Assembly (NCBI GenBank): GCA_028386065.3
Contig: JAKUCV010006784.1
Coordinates: forward strand, 45,383-109,382
Length of the DNA: 64,000 nucleotides
DNA from: Turnera subulata
Lineage: Eukaryota > Streptophyta > Magnoliopsida > Malpighiales > Passifloraceae
Reading direction: 5' to 3'
The notes under the pieces are model-generated. The model made no database searches. It worked only from the letters and a program-made list of their open reading frames with translations, and had not been told where the DNA came from. The translations under genes and the position numbers were made by a program. Positions 23,130-34,620 of this stretch are shown piece by piece (positions within the stretch are counted from its first letter, which is position 1; each line of letters starts with the position of its first letter).

Positions 23130-26049
23130 TGAAACTCCCGTGTCCCAATTTAACAATAAAATACTCGAACACAAGGAAATTACCAAAATACCCTTGAAAC
23201 CCGGGACACGAAAATCAATATCAAAAACAATATCCAAAATCCTCAATAAAAAGAGATGTCATAACAAACATAGTCAAACTGGCATAGCAAGCCTCAAATC
23301 AAACCCGGCATCCTGCCGATACATCATCAATAATAAATCCCGGCAATCCGCCGATAAAATAATCCAGAATCAATAGACATCTCAATAAAAATCCAAAGCA
23401 GCGGAAGAAATAAATGGAATAAAAACATGAGAAACCAAACAGTATGCATGCCGACTCTATGGATCCAACCGGGAGATCAGGCACAGCTACCTGCTAAGAT
23501 AACCACGTCCGTACTCAGGAAGGATGGGAAGTGACTGCACGCTTTCTAAAGTCTGAAAAACAACGTTGGCGATTATGTGAGTCGCCTACTCAGTGAGCAA
23601 TATAAGTCTAGTTATGAGAGTGCGCAGATCAAGTCCGAAAGGAAAGAAGAGTAACAAGACATGCATGCAAACATACAACAACCAGTACTAACATGCCAAC
23701 ACAATCAAGCAAACTGTTCATTATTCTCTATCTGTTGTGTGCTAAGATTACTTATTATGATTTATTACTCAGGGCCCCTACTGTGTGCGTCGAGCTCGGT
23801 CCCGTCTCATGAGACAACCAGGCATAAGCCCAAATACAACCAGGCACGAAGCCCAACATAACCATAGAGAGAGAGAGAGACAGAGAGAAAGAGGGAGGTA
23901 AAAAGGGGGAGGTAGAAGGAGGGAGGTAGAACCGTTCATAACAGACCCATATGCAAATCCGCATAACACTTGCCATTCCGCAAGCAAACCCGAGGGGTAT
24001 CACTTCCCGCTCGAAAAAACCGGTCATCAGCACACAGTAGCCTATCTTCTACTGTACATTATCTTAATTCACAAGTTGTGAGTTTACGTGTGCCAAGAGA
24101 TTGTGATTTAACAGAGTTGTGTGGTAAAACAGCTCAATCAGATAACCGGGTCTCCGACCCACAATACATCACACCAAACACCCAGAATCACACCACAAGT
24201 TATAATCCATAACTAAACCAATCATCCAGCTCATAAGCAAATAGTACACTTAGGCACACAATACAGATTACAACATGTTAGCAAACAAGCATGCAACTCA
24301 AACAAACCAATCCAACGAGCTCATGCATACAAACATAAAGAGACAAATAAAGTCACCTCAACGACGATTGTCCTGTGGAGCTTTTCCCAAAACCGATCCT
24401 CCAGCTCCGGAGGTATTACCCGTGCCTGAATACCGGCACACACAACAAATTACAAAACAATAATCACAACTATGCATGCATGGTACCTATATGCTCAACT
24501 GAGTTAAAACCCGTCCCTAGTTAGCCAATATGAAATTTCCGGGTCTAAACCCGACTTAATGTCCTCTCACCAAGACTCCTAGTATCGGGACCTAAGGTTC
24601 ACCGGGCTTAAGCCCAACTAAGTCCAAAAGTAATTCCCGGGCCTATGGCCCGCTCACTATGTCCTTTACCAATTTCCGGCCTCAAATCCAATCTAAGCCC
24701 AATTACAATTTCCGGGCCTAAAGCCCACTTCCCTAAGTCCTTATTTAATTAGTTATAGGTTTGGGCTCAAAGCCCGTTACTTAAGTCCAAGGTCAAACCG
24801 AGCCCAAGATTCCCGGCCTAAGGTTCTACCCGTGTCGGTAAATTACCGGCCTCATACCACTCACACTCTCGGTTTCCACTAACACATTTAAGTACATAAC
24901 CCAATTTCGAATTACTAGTACATGCCATGAATGAATACAAATTTGTACATCTAGTATACCGTTAAAATGCCGGAATCAAAACCCGAGCCTTCGCCGGAAA
25001 ATTCCCGAGCCTTCGCCGGATTCCGGTGAACCTCGCCGGAAATCACCAAAGCCGGAATCTCACAAATCTGCCAAGAACCGTCCTCTGCCCGGATTTGTAG
25101 AACGGCAGCAACCCCAACGAACAACACACTGCCACCGAACCTCAGCAATAACAATTCAAAGCAAACCCCCCTCCAGCGTTTGCTGCCGAAACCACACACC
25201 GAACACCACACACGTTGTCGATCCCAACAACAACAACACAAACTACCAACACACCAACAACAACCCACGACAACCATCCATCAACACCACAACACCCATC
25301 TCAACAATTAGTCCAACCACATATGAATAAGATAACAAACGAACCAAAGAACCGAGAGGGATGAGGAGGCCGGGCATACCTCGTCGGCGACGCAGCCAGT
25401 CGCGAGAGAGAGGCCACACGAAGTCCTCTCGTTCCGTCTCTGGTCAGCCGGCCTCGGGCCCTTGCAGTTCACGAAGAAGGAAGAAAGACGACGGCGTTGA
25501 GGACAGGAGGTCGATGTGTGGGCGCAGACGTGAGGGAGAGAGGGAGAGAAAAGGAGAGGGAAGAAGAAGAGAGGAAAAATGAGAGAGAGAAGAGAAGAGG
25601 AGGACGAACGGAGGAAGAAGAGAAGGAAGGTAGGAGGAGGCGCCGTCGGGGAGAAACAAAGAGGAAGAAGAAAGAAAAGTGAAAAGAATAGAAAGAAAAA
25701 GAAGGAAGGGGCTAGGGTTTTTAGGGTGTGAGCCGGCCTAGGCCCAAAACGACGCCGTTTCGGGCTAGGCGCGGTCAACCCGCCCTAGTCAACAGTTTGT
25801 TTTTTTTTTGTGCAAAGCCAAAACGACGTAGTTTCGAAAGAAACCACGCTAAACCTCGCGTTTCACCCCGATCTCGAATCCGTTTCCAACGGAACCCGAA
25901 CCGTGAACAACACCAACTTAAAATTGACATTTCCAAGGCATAGTAATTTATTTCCTCGACTAAAACTCGAAAATACCCCAAGGGTAAAATTGGAATAAAA
26001 ATTTCAAAAATTCCAAAAAAACCAAATTATGAAAATTCGGGGCGTTACA
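23130..26049 (-). repeat. 5' LTR of the Tekay element (2.9 kb)
   Basis: Direct repeat of 15306-18231 with scattered substitutions and small indels (for example in the GA tract near 23870). The promoter would lie here, but I could not place a TATA box with confidence. Confidence 0.88.
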
Positions 26050-26054
26050 TCGTG
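26050..26054. repeat. Right target-site duplication of the Tekay insertion (TCGTG)
   Basis: Matches 14968-14972. The copia frame resumes directly after it. Confidence 0.85.
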
Positions 26055-28942
26055 TCTCTTCAAGTCTTTGGCACCAGAGGTTGTGTCTTCCGGGGTCCTC
26101 TGTTATGCGTCATTTTTTCCAGCAGCAACCACATTTACTTTCCAATAAAACTGATATGTTTTGTTCTTCCTGTCAGCTTGGGAAACAAACTGTTTTACCT
26201 TATCCTCGCTCTACAGAGCCTTGTCTTGGTTTATTTCATGTAATTCACTGTGATGTTTGGACATCACCAGTTCTTTCTTTTAGTGGGTTCAAATATTATG
26301 TTTCTTTTCTTGATGAATATTCTCGTTTTTGTTGGATTTTTCCTTTGCGTGCCAAGAGTGAGGTTTTATCCAAATTTAAACAGTTACATGCTGAACTTCG
26401 CACGCAATTTCAGGCTCCAATCCGTTTTTTTCAAAGTGATAATGGAGGGGAATTTTGCAATAATGACTTTAATGACTATCTCCAAACTCATGGTATACTT
26501 AGACGTCTATCTTGTCCCTATAGTCATCAGCAAAATGGAATGGCTGAACGACTTAATCGTACCCTTTTAGATTCTGTTCGATCAGCTCTATATCATGCTC
26601 GTCTTCCTCTATCTTTTTGGGTAGAGGCCCTTCATTATGTTACTTATATTCACAATCGGATTCCTCATAGTACATTGTCTTGGCATAGTCCTTTCAGGAT
26701 TCTTTATGGTGTTCAACCAAAATTTGATATGCTTCGTGTGTTTGGCTGTGCATGTTATCCCCATAATATGAGTCCATCCCAACACAAACTCTCTCCTCGT
26801 GCAACTCTCCATGTTTTTCTAGGATTCTCCTCCCAGCATAAAGGTTACAGATGCTACAACATGACCTCTCGCACAGTTCTCATCTCTCGCAACGTTATCT
26901 TTTACGAAACCGACTTCCTTTTTGCACCAAACTCTACAACTTCAACTTTATCTCAAACACCTGTTATAACCACTTTTGACCCTGCCAAAATGTTAACCTT
27001 TACCCGAACACTGGTTCCCTCCATGTCTCCCTCCTTGGCTCCTCCAGTATTATCTTCCCCTTCTACCATCTTGCCAACTACTTCTGCTTTATCTTTATCT
27101 CAACCTCCATCTTTATCTTCTCCTCCACCCTTCTCTACCTTGGACACAATTCCTCTACAACCACAATCAAATACCCTCCCCCCTTCCACTACCCCTTCTT
27201 CATCTTCTTCACTTCCTGATTTGCATCAGCCTTCACCATTACCATCTTCACCAAAACCGAGTGCTCCCACACATCCAATGACAACCCGGGCCCGTGCTGG
27301 TATTCGAAAACCAATCCAGAAACTCACTCTTCTTACAACTACCATCCCACCAGAACCACAAACATATCTTCAGGCCTCAAAAGATAAGATTTGGCAACAA
27401 GCAATGCTAGAGGAAATCCAGGCTTTACCAAGGAACCACACTTGGGTCCTTGTCCCTAAACCGTCCAAAGACGTCAATATTATAGGTTCAAAATGGGTCT
27501 ACAGACGCAAATACAAGTCAGATGGTACATTGGAACGACATAAAGCTCGTCTGGTGGCATAGGGATACAGTGAACGTGCGGGAGAAGATTTTGAAGAAAC
27601 TTATAGTCCGGTTGTTAAACCGGCAACTATAAGGACAGTTCTTTCGATTGCTATCTCTAATGGTTGGAAGCTTCGTCAGCTTGATGTGAAGAACGCCTTC
27701 CTTAATGGTTTTTTGAACGAAGATGAGTACATGAAACAACCACCGGGTTTTGTTGATTCTTCCCGCCCGGATTTTGTTTGTAAACTTCAACGAGCTCTTT
27801 ACGGACTGAAGCAGGCACCTCGGGCGTGGTATCAACGGTTTGCTTCTTGTTTGGTCTCCAAGGGTTTTGTTATCAGTAGGTCTGATTCCTCTTTATTTGT
27901 TCTACGGACAGCTGCAGGGATTGCCTATTTGCTTCTTTATGTAGATGATATTGTGTTAACAGCTTCCTCAGATTCTCTTCTTCACATTTTACTGAGATTG
28001 TTAAAAGAGGAGTTTCCTATGACGGATTTGGGTGTTTTGCATTATTTTTTGGGTATTCAGGTCACTCATGGGTGTAATGGTTTATTCCTTCATCAGCAGA
28101 AGTATTTGGACACTATCTTGGCACGTGCTGGTCTAACTGCCGTGACACCTTCTTTGACTCCCATGCAACCAAAACTGGTTCTATCGGTCAATCATTGTGT
28201 TTTTCTATCTGAGGAAGAACAAAAGCTCTATCGTACTATCGTTGGTGCTTTGCAATATCTTACTTTCACACGTCCTGATATTTCTTATGCAGTAAACACA
28301 GTTTGTCAATTCATGCACTCACCGACTGATATGCATTGGAAAGCCGTTAAACGCATTCTATGTTTTCTGCATGGAACTCGGGATAATGGTCTTCTTCTTC
28401 GACCAACAACTGTTACATCTTTAGTTGCCTACAGTGATGCCGACTGGGTTGGATGTCTCGATACGAGACGGTCCACAACCGGGTATTGTGTTTTTCTTGG
28501 AGGAAATCTTGTTACTTGGACTGCAAAGAAACAAACCACAGTTTCTCGCAGCAGTGCCGAGTCGGAGTATAGGGCTTTGGCAGCCACTGCTGCCGAGGTG
28601 TGCTGGCTGCGTTCTCTACTGGGTGAACTAGGCTATGCTCCAAAGCTTCCAGTGGTAATTCATTGTGATAATCTATCAGCTACTTACCTTGCAGTCAATC
28701 CGATTCATCATCAGCGTACAAAGCATCTTGAAATTGATCTCCACTTTGTTAGGGAACGGGTTCAATGGGGACATCTTCAAGTAGTTCATATAGATGCGCA
28801 GCAACAACTAGCTGATATGTTTACAAAGTCTGTTGCTGTTTCTTCTTTTCAACAATTGAGAAACAATTTGAGTTTAGCTAGTTTAGCAACCCTCCAATTG
28901 CGGGGGAGTGATAGGATAAGTCATTATGATAAGATTGAGTAG
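26055..28942 (+). pseudogene. Copia integrase, reverse transcriptase and RNase H, 3' half of the split polyprotein
   Basis: Integrase comes first. The zinc finger reads WHQRLCLPG where copia elements have WHQRLGHPG, so one zinc-ligand His is lost; CSSCQLGK follows. The core has HCDVW (Asp), FFQSDNGGEF (Asp) and QQNGMAERLNRT (Glu), then a Ser/Pro-rich linker. RT follows with LVA-stop-GYSER (TAG at 27560-27562 where Lys is expected), QLDVKNAFLNG, LYGLKQAPRAWY and the catalytic LLLYVDDIVL. RNase H has SDADWVGC, SSAESEYRAL and KHLEIDLHFVRE. The frame is otherwise open to 28942. The amber codon and the Tekay insertion are the main lesions. Confidence 0.88.
28900..28908 (+). other. Polypurine tract of copia element 1
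   Basis: GCGGGGGAG immediately before the 3' LTR start TGATAGG. Confidence 0.75.
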
Positions 28943-29055
28943 TTAGCAAAGGTATTGTATTATATCTAGTATAGGACTCATGATGTAAATCTCCTCATGT
29001 ATTTGGTATTCAGGTAATCAGTATATAATAGACAGGAGCGCTACTGTAAAGGCAT
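28909..29055 (+). repeat. 3' LTR of copia element 1, truncated
   Basis: Matches the 5' LTR for 147 bases up to AAAGGCAT; the last 28 bases (through CTCTGTTCA) are missing. With the LTR end lost, no target duplication can be read. Confidence 0.8.
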
Positions 29056-29137
29056 GAGTCAAACAGGTCAATCACTGCCATGAGTCGCATATAGGGAAGC
29101 ACATACATAGATGATTAAATAAACTCAAAAAACACAA

Positions 29138-30448
29138 TTACCCATTACATGCGAGTAAATTAAAGCTTCTACGTGGAGCCCTCCAGTTCTTGACGAAGTC
29201 GGCATTTGACAGAACGCATGAGGCAGAGAAGGGAAAGTTACGACACAGTGTTTTGATCCACAGGGTGGCATTAACCAAAGCTAGCTCCATCACCCTGTCC
29301 ACATCTGTAGCAGTTCTATTGAAGACCCTTTTGTTCCTTTCCAGCCATATGGACCAAAGGGTGGAGTAAGAAATCATAACCCAAAACGTCCGGCTACTGC
29401 ACATAGGAGAAATAAATGCCCATTTCAAGAGGAAATCTTCAAGTGATGATGGCATACACCACACCACCCCCCACCAGCGACTAATCTTTGACCAAATGCG
29501 CCAGGAGAATGAACAAGTGAGTAACATATGATCCCGGGACTCCAAGCAAGATGAGCATAAAGGACATATCGAATCCGCCAAAGTAATGATGCCTCTGTAT
29601 CTAAGCACATCCTTAGTAGGTATCCCATTATTTAATGCCAACCACATCCAGCACTCTACTTTAAATGGGGTGAGGGAGAGCCAAATATACGGTTTAGACC
29701 TAGTTAGTCCCATCTGAGAATAGAAGAATTCCCTACCTCTAGCAACTGAGAATTCCCCATTGGGGTCATCCTTCCACCACCATTGGTCGGCCTTTTTCGT
29801 CTGAAAACACACCAGCAGGATCATTGAGGACATAGTCTCGACATCATGGTCTTCCCATTCTCGCAAGTGTCTTCTCCAATCACCCTTCCACCTTGGCCAG
29901 CCATTCGCAACAGAAAGGCATTCCGAGACTAACATAGATTGCATGTTGGAAGTATAATATAGTCTCGAATATAGGGCCTTGAAACATCCGAGGCCAGTCC
30001 AATTGTCATGCCAAAAAAGTGTTGAGCATCCATTCTCAATCTGAATACGACAGCCCCTAAACAGTGCGGTACCATTGTTTCCCTCCAGCCCCGAGACTGA
30101 AACAATGTCTCGCCAAATTTTGGAAGCAATGTTGCAATTAAAAGCTGGACTCATGGTAGAGGAGGGGAGTAAATATTTGCGCATGATCATCCCCTTCCAT
30201 GGCTTATCCTCTTGCCGCGCAAAACACCACATCCATTTGAATAGTAAGCATTGATTCATTACCTGTAGGTCAATGATTCCCATACCTCCACACTTCTTTG
30301 AAATTGAAATCTGCTTCCAAGCCACGAGGCAAACCTTCCTCGACGCCTCCATCCCATTCCAAAAGAACCTCCTCTGTAAGGAAATTAATTTCCTTGCTAC
30401 CGCCACTGGGATACGAAATAGAGACATGAAGTACGTGGGGAAGTCCAC
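29138..30448 (-). pseudogene. LINE ORF2 C-terminal part with zf-RVT region
   Basis: This 436-codon open frame starts in the RT thumb region (DFPTYFMSLFRIPVAVARKL; the natural protein would not start here). It continues through CGGMGIIDLQVMNQCLLFKW and a SVARGREFF stretch, then the zf-RVT cysteine/histidine cluster CPLCSSCLESRDHMLLTC typical of plant L1 ORF2. It ends with LWSIWLERNKRVFN. There is no RNase H domain after it, unlike two other LINEs in the window. A frameshift near 30440 separates it from the RT core. Confidence 0.8.
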
Positions 30449-31530
30449 TCAAAATAGATTTAATGAGGGTCCCACGACCCCCAATTGAAAGATGTCTGGC
30501 CTTCCATGCCTTTAACTTGCTGGAGAATTTGTCCAAAATAGGTTTCCAAGCTGCGACTCTTCCCATGTTTGCACCCAATGGAAACCCAAGGTATGTGAAG
30601 GGAAACTGGTCCGCCTTGCTATGCAGCAACTTAGCCAATTCTTCCACCTCCTTTTCCCTTATACCGATCCCAATAACACTACTCTTGTAAAAATTTATGC
30701 TCAGCCCGGACAGAGCCTCGAACACCCTTAGGCAACGCTTGAGGTTTAAGAGAGAAGAGGTTTCAGCTGTGGAGAAGAGTAATGTGTCGTCCGCATACTG
30801 CAAAATAGACATAGGCATGCCGTTCACCTGGATTTCTTCCACAATGCCTAAGGAGACCGCCTTGTGTAATATACTAGACAACCCCTCCGCAGCCAAATTA
30901 AATAAGAACGGGGAGAGGGGGTCGCCTTGCTTCAACCCCCTTCCCATTGTGAACTCCGTAGATGGTGAGCCGTTGACCAAAATTGCCAGTGATGAGGAGG
31001 AGAGACACTCCAATATCCAAGACCTCCATCTAACCCCAAAGCCCATAGTAGCCATCACTTCCATTAAATAATCCCAATCAATGGAATCATAAGCCCGCTT
31101 AAAAGTCAAGTTTCCACACAATTGCTCGGGTTTTCGCTTTTCACAGAGAATGGATAGCCTCACTTGCAAGGAGAACACCATCCATAATATTCCTTCCTTT
31201 GATGAATGCGGTTTGTTGTTGTCCAATCAAATCAGGTAGAACTTCCTTCAATCTTTGTGCCAACAGTTTAGAGACAATCTTGTACAAACCGTGAACAAGA
31301 GTAATTGGTCTAAACTCATTAAGGGATTCGTCACCTGCCTTTTTTGCAATCAGAGTAATATATGCCGAGTTGGCGCCTCCTGGAAGCTTCCCTGTCATAA
31401 AAAACGGTGAAATCACATCATATACATCATGTTGAATAAAATTCCAGCACTTCTTATAGAACGAAAAGCAGAACCCGTCAGGCCCCGGAGCCTTTGAGCT
31501 ATCACAGCTTCAAACAGCATCCTTCACTTC
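30430..31530 (-). pseudogene. LINE reverse transcriptase core
   Basis: In order: KAPGPDGF, PGGANSAYITLIAKKAGDE, EFRPITLVHGLYKIVSKLL, QQTAFIKGRNIMDGV, FKRAYDSIDWDYL, GLKQGDPLSPFLFNLAAEGL, the catalytic LQYADDTLLF and GLSINFYKS. All are standard L1 RT blocks. The YADD box is intact, but the frame shifts between the block ending ASEAIHSL and the one with FKRAYD, and a stop precedes the first block. Confidence 0.8.
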
Positions 31531-31830
31531 CTCTAAAGACACCGGTATTCCAACCTTTCAGCACAGCTCTCATCCAATTTCCGAAATGCAATAGTACCAA
31601 TAGATGGCCTAACAAGATGCTGCCGCGAGTATAAATTGGAGAAAAAAGCTCGCTTCTCAACTTTCACAGTCGCTGGGTCAGCAGCCACCTGTTTTTTCTC
31701 TTGTTTAAGGAATAATGAGCTCCTCACTATAACCATCCAAGATAAAAATAATTTGATCATGGCCCCCTCAAAATTTCGAAAGCAAGAATCAAACAAGTTT
31801 GCAATATTTCAGCCCTAAATGGGGCGGCCC

Positions 31831-32220
31831 AAAACTTGGCAATCCGGTTCTCTATCTGCGTACGTACAAAACTTGACAAACGAGTTGTTACCTGTAGGAT
31901 GATTCAAAGGAGCAAGGCAACAAGTTGTCATTGGTTTGTAATTTAAATAGAAGCAAGAGGAGACCAAGAGTATGCTTTTGCACTTCTAGTGGGTTGGACC
32001 ATTCCCTAAAAGAAAACAATCTTTTTTTAATGCAAATCCAAAAGAAAACATTACAAGATGTTGATGATGGGACCAATAATACTCAGGCCCAATTTTATTG
32101 AAGTGTTGAGTCTGATAACCAAGCATACAAATTTTAAATTTATCATGCCTATTCCATGTGATCCAGGGTATTTATGTGGGTGGGTTAAAGCATTTTTCTA
32201 TTCATGTATTAGCTCTTAAA
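31831..32220. other. Gene-free stretch
   Basis: No ORF, repeat or element end that I can recognise. Confidence 0.4.
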
Positions 32221-33176
32221 GTTGGTGTTAGAACCGGGAGTTGCCCGAAAATCCTGAGAGACAATACGCGGACCAAAGTGAGATCCATACGCATGACCAG
32301 GACACCACTCTGTCACGCGTATGGATTTCACTTGGGCGTACTGTCTCCCAAGTTTTCGGGCGAGTTCTGGTTCTTACACGTGGTAGCGGAGTCGATGGTT
32401 CTGATGGGACGGAATGGTTTACGACATAGTTATGCTTCCGTAGTTGCTGCCCCCATGTGGAAAGAAGAGCAGTTGGGCTCTTGGTCCAAGCACCCCCATG
32501 TTGCGTGGCTCCAGAAAAGAGTGATATCGGCAGACGCATGCTCATGACACTTCATTTTTTCTCCTCTTAGTTTTTACAAATAGCGGAGCGTAACATTGCT
32601 GCAATTTGTAATAACAAATTTCATAATAAATTGCGGCATTTAAAACCTCCACCTATAAAGAACGAACCGCCACAAAATGAAACAATTTGTGGCGCTTACA
32701 ATTAACGCCGCGGTTTGTATCATTTGCGGGGGTTTATTGCGACTGCCGCAATCCGCGCTCTTTTTTGTAGTGTGAGTGGCATCCCTGCTCGGCCTAAATG
32801 AAGTTGTAAGTCGTGGCTACCGATGGAATGAGCTCTTGGAACATCAGCAAACGCGTGCTTTTGGAACGGCCTTGGTGGAAGAGCGGGCTCTTGGTGATGT
32901 TGCAAAATGTTTCCGTTGACGGGGGAGTAGGTCCGAAGTCCGATATAGAAAGAGTCTCACACTTGAGGGGGAGATTGTTGGGATACAAGCGTGAGCGGTG
33001 TATCCCACATCAGAGGAAAGAGGCCAAGTGAGTAACATACAAGTGAAGTGGACTCATTACGCAATACCTTGAGGCTTTGGGTTACAAAGTGGTGTCCTGC
33101 TCACGTGTACGGAGTTCACTTCGGCCTCGCGTATTGTCTCCCTGGTTTTTGGGCGACTCCCGGTTCTAACAGTTGG
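32221..33176 (+). mobile_element. TRIM element 1 with palindromic 5' LTR and GTTGG target duplication
   Basis: GTTGG at 32221-32225 and 33172-33176 bracket the element. The right LTR (32976-33171) runs TGTTGGGATAC to GGTTCTAACA and follows the polypurine tract ACTTGAGGGGGAGA (32961-32974). The left end is not a normal LTR. Bases 32226-32312 are the reverse complement of the LTR's last 87 bases or so, and 32313-32378 are its last part in forward orientation, ending just before the primer-binding site at 32381-32392. The internal region has no ORF and is interrupted by a small CACTA-like insertion. The short LTRs and non-coding interior fit terminal-repeat retrotransposons in miniature. Confidence 0.75.
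32548..32772 (-). mobile_element. Possible small CACTA-like insertion inside TRIM 1
   Basis: Flanked by TGA at 32545-32547 and 32773-32775. The right end reads CACTACAAAAAAGAG on the minus strand, typical of plant CACTA termini; the left end begins CACTTCATTTTTT and is a poor inverted match. CGGCATT/GCCGCAA-like motifs recur inside. Sequence homologous to the internal region of TRIM 2 resumes on the far side. Confidence 0.45.
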
Positions 33177-34296
33177 TAGTTAGCGTTTTGTTTGATTTTG
33201 GCCTATTTTCATCACTCCTGGAATCCAACAGAAATTGTTTATGTGATAAGTTTTTTGGTGCCACATTAATTATGTTTGACCCATATTTCTGGTCCAATCA
33301 AAAAATAAACTCGTGAGTTGTGGTTGTGACTGACATCGACCTGACATGTGGTCTTATATAGCTGACGTGACATTGTAAAAATTGCCACATCAATACTTTC
33401 CACAAAATTACGGCGAAATAGACCAAAATAAGTCAAATGAGGTGAACAAAGTACTAAAGTCCAATAGAAGAATCACTTCCAAGTGGCTACTAACAGGGAT
33501 AAAAAAGGATGTAATCCTTATGCGGGATAAATTTGGCCAACGTGTCATTCGGAATTGACCACATTTGCATTTTTTTTTTCCAAATAACGGATAAGACGGA
33601 TTCCTTCGGCCTTAGACTTCATCTTTATGCCTAGGTGCGTATGATAGTAGGCCTGTACGAATACTAGCTATTTTTTTTAAGAATGCTCTTCAAATTGAAG
33701 CTCTACCGTACCATAGTTGCGCCTATATGATACTACTTAATTTGTCTTCTTCATTGCAAGCAGCGGTGTTCCTGCCAATTCTCAGGAATTTGGAGAAGAT
33801 TCATAGATTCTGCAAATGTTTCGACCACCATATCATATTAACAACAAAAGAAATGAGTTGTGGGAAGCTTAATACCTGCAAAGAGTATATATATATATAT
33901 ATGAGTCTCACCACCAGTGCTTCCGTGCCTATAATACAAATCTCTTGCCAAATGAGTATGGGAGAATTCCTGATTTCTTCAGCTGATTATACCAAAAATA
34001 AGAGATTCAAGGTATTTTTGATACATGCATTTGGACTCAATATCGCTGAATAGTCGTGTTCATTTTTTTGAGGTCGGTCCTTTGTGGGTTTCATCTCACC
34101 CAAGTAACCCATTTTAGCTCGAATCCACAAAAACCGACTTGTTCCATTTTTTATATTTGTACTCGACTTTTCTTTTAAATTTGGTATTCGTACTGATTTG
34201 TAGATGGACTTTGATACATGTTGGTCCAAAGGAAACAAAAATCTTGATTTTAACTTTGCCTAACAACATGATTTTATCTTAATTTCATTTGAGAAA
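33177..34296. other. Gene-free stretch with a TA microsatellite
   Basis: The 108-codon ORF at 33727-34053 runs through a (TA)n tract near 33885 and has no recognisable domain, so I do not call it. No element boundary recognised. Confidence 0.4.
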
Positions 34297-34620
34297 ATGG
34301 AATTAAAATCCAAAGGAAACAAAAATCCAGCAACGACTGTGGATATTTACAAAGACAAGAACTACAACTCCATTTCATTCAACAAACCAAGTTTTTTTAT
34401 TACAACTTCACTTCATTCAAGAAACCAATCTACCCCACAAGCTACACAGTATTCACAAAAGCAACACATGATCAGAACTGGCTTGCTTGAATCACTTTAC
34501 AAAGACAAGAACTACAATTCATCAAGAAAATTTATGGCTTTGGTTAGGTACAAAAGACTGTCTGTCTCATGTATATGTGAATTAGGATCGATTAGGCAGT
34601 TGTAGATGTTACACAAGAGC
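34297..34620 (+). pseudogene. Host unit 2: 3' remnant of the plus-strand gene unit
   Basis: Homologous to 48090-48290 and 55000-55200: shared phrases ACTTTACAAAGACAAGAACT, then AGAAAATTTATGGCTTT and GAGCAACTGTTCCTGGG. On the opposite strand this is also the last exon of the minus-strand gene that follows. No intact frame on the plus strand. Confidence 0.45.

Larger units (their letters stand above)
15306..26049 (-). mobile_element. Tekay-type gypsy chromovirus, defective (10.7 kb)
   Basis: Minus-strand element with 2.9-kb LTRs at 15306-18231 and 23130-26049, primer-binding site 23115-23126 and polypurine tract beside the left LTR. The gene order on the minus strand is gag, RT, RNase H, integrase, chromodomain, so it is a chromovirus; the long LTRs and C-terminal chromodomain fit the Tekay (Del) clade. 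It lies in copia element 1, with TCGTG at both outer borders. It is defective: gag has an amber codon, the protease has been replaced by a second copy of a gag segment, RT has a 1-base deletion and integrase has two stop codons. Confidence 0.9.
13217..29055 (+). mobile_element. Ty1/copia element 1, split by a Tekay insertion
   Basis: The order is short LTR (13217-13391), primer-binding site, gag-protease (13580-14972), an 11-kb Tekay insertion, integrase-RT-RNase H (26055-28942), polypurine tract and 3' LTR. The copia order with integrase before RT is clear. The small LTR and the gag and integrase style resemble the Ale/Retrofit group, but the clade call is tentative. The element is inactive: it is split, has an amber codon in RT, has lost a zinc-binding His of integrase, and its 3' LTR is truncated. 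Confidence 0.88.
29056..31830 (-). mobile_element. L1-type LINE, minus strand, 5'-truncated and decayed
   Basis: ORF2 pieces appear in the order RT linker, RT, zinc-binding C-terminal region. The endonuclease half is absent, as expected for a 5'-truncated LINE. Lesions are a TGA near 31510 (expected Trp before SCDSSKAPGPDG), a frameshift near 31140 and another near 30440. The 3' untranslated region runs left to 29056 and probably resumes at 13139-13216 beyond the copia insertion. No 5' boundary or target duplication was found. Confidence 0.8.

Noticed and set aside
32228..32545. ORFs of 105-129 codons on both strands in TRIM 1
   Set aside because: They arise from the palindromic LTR and non-coding interior of the element.
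33727..34053. 108-codon ORF
   Set aside because: Runs through a TA microsatellite, no domain, no promoter or partner copies.
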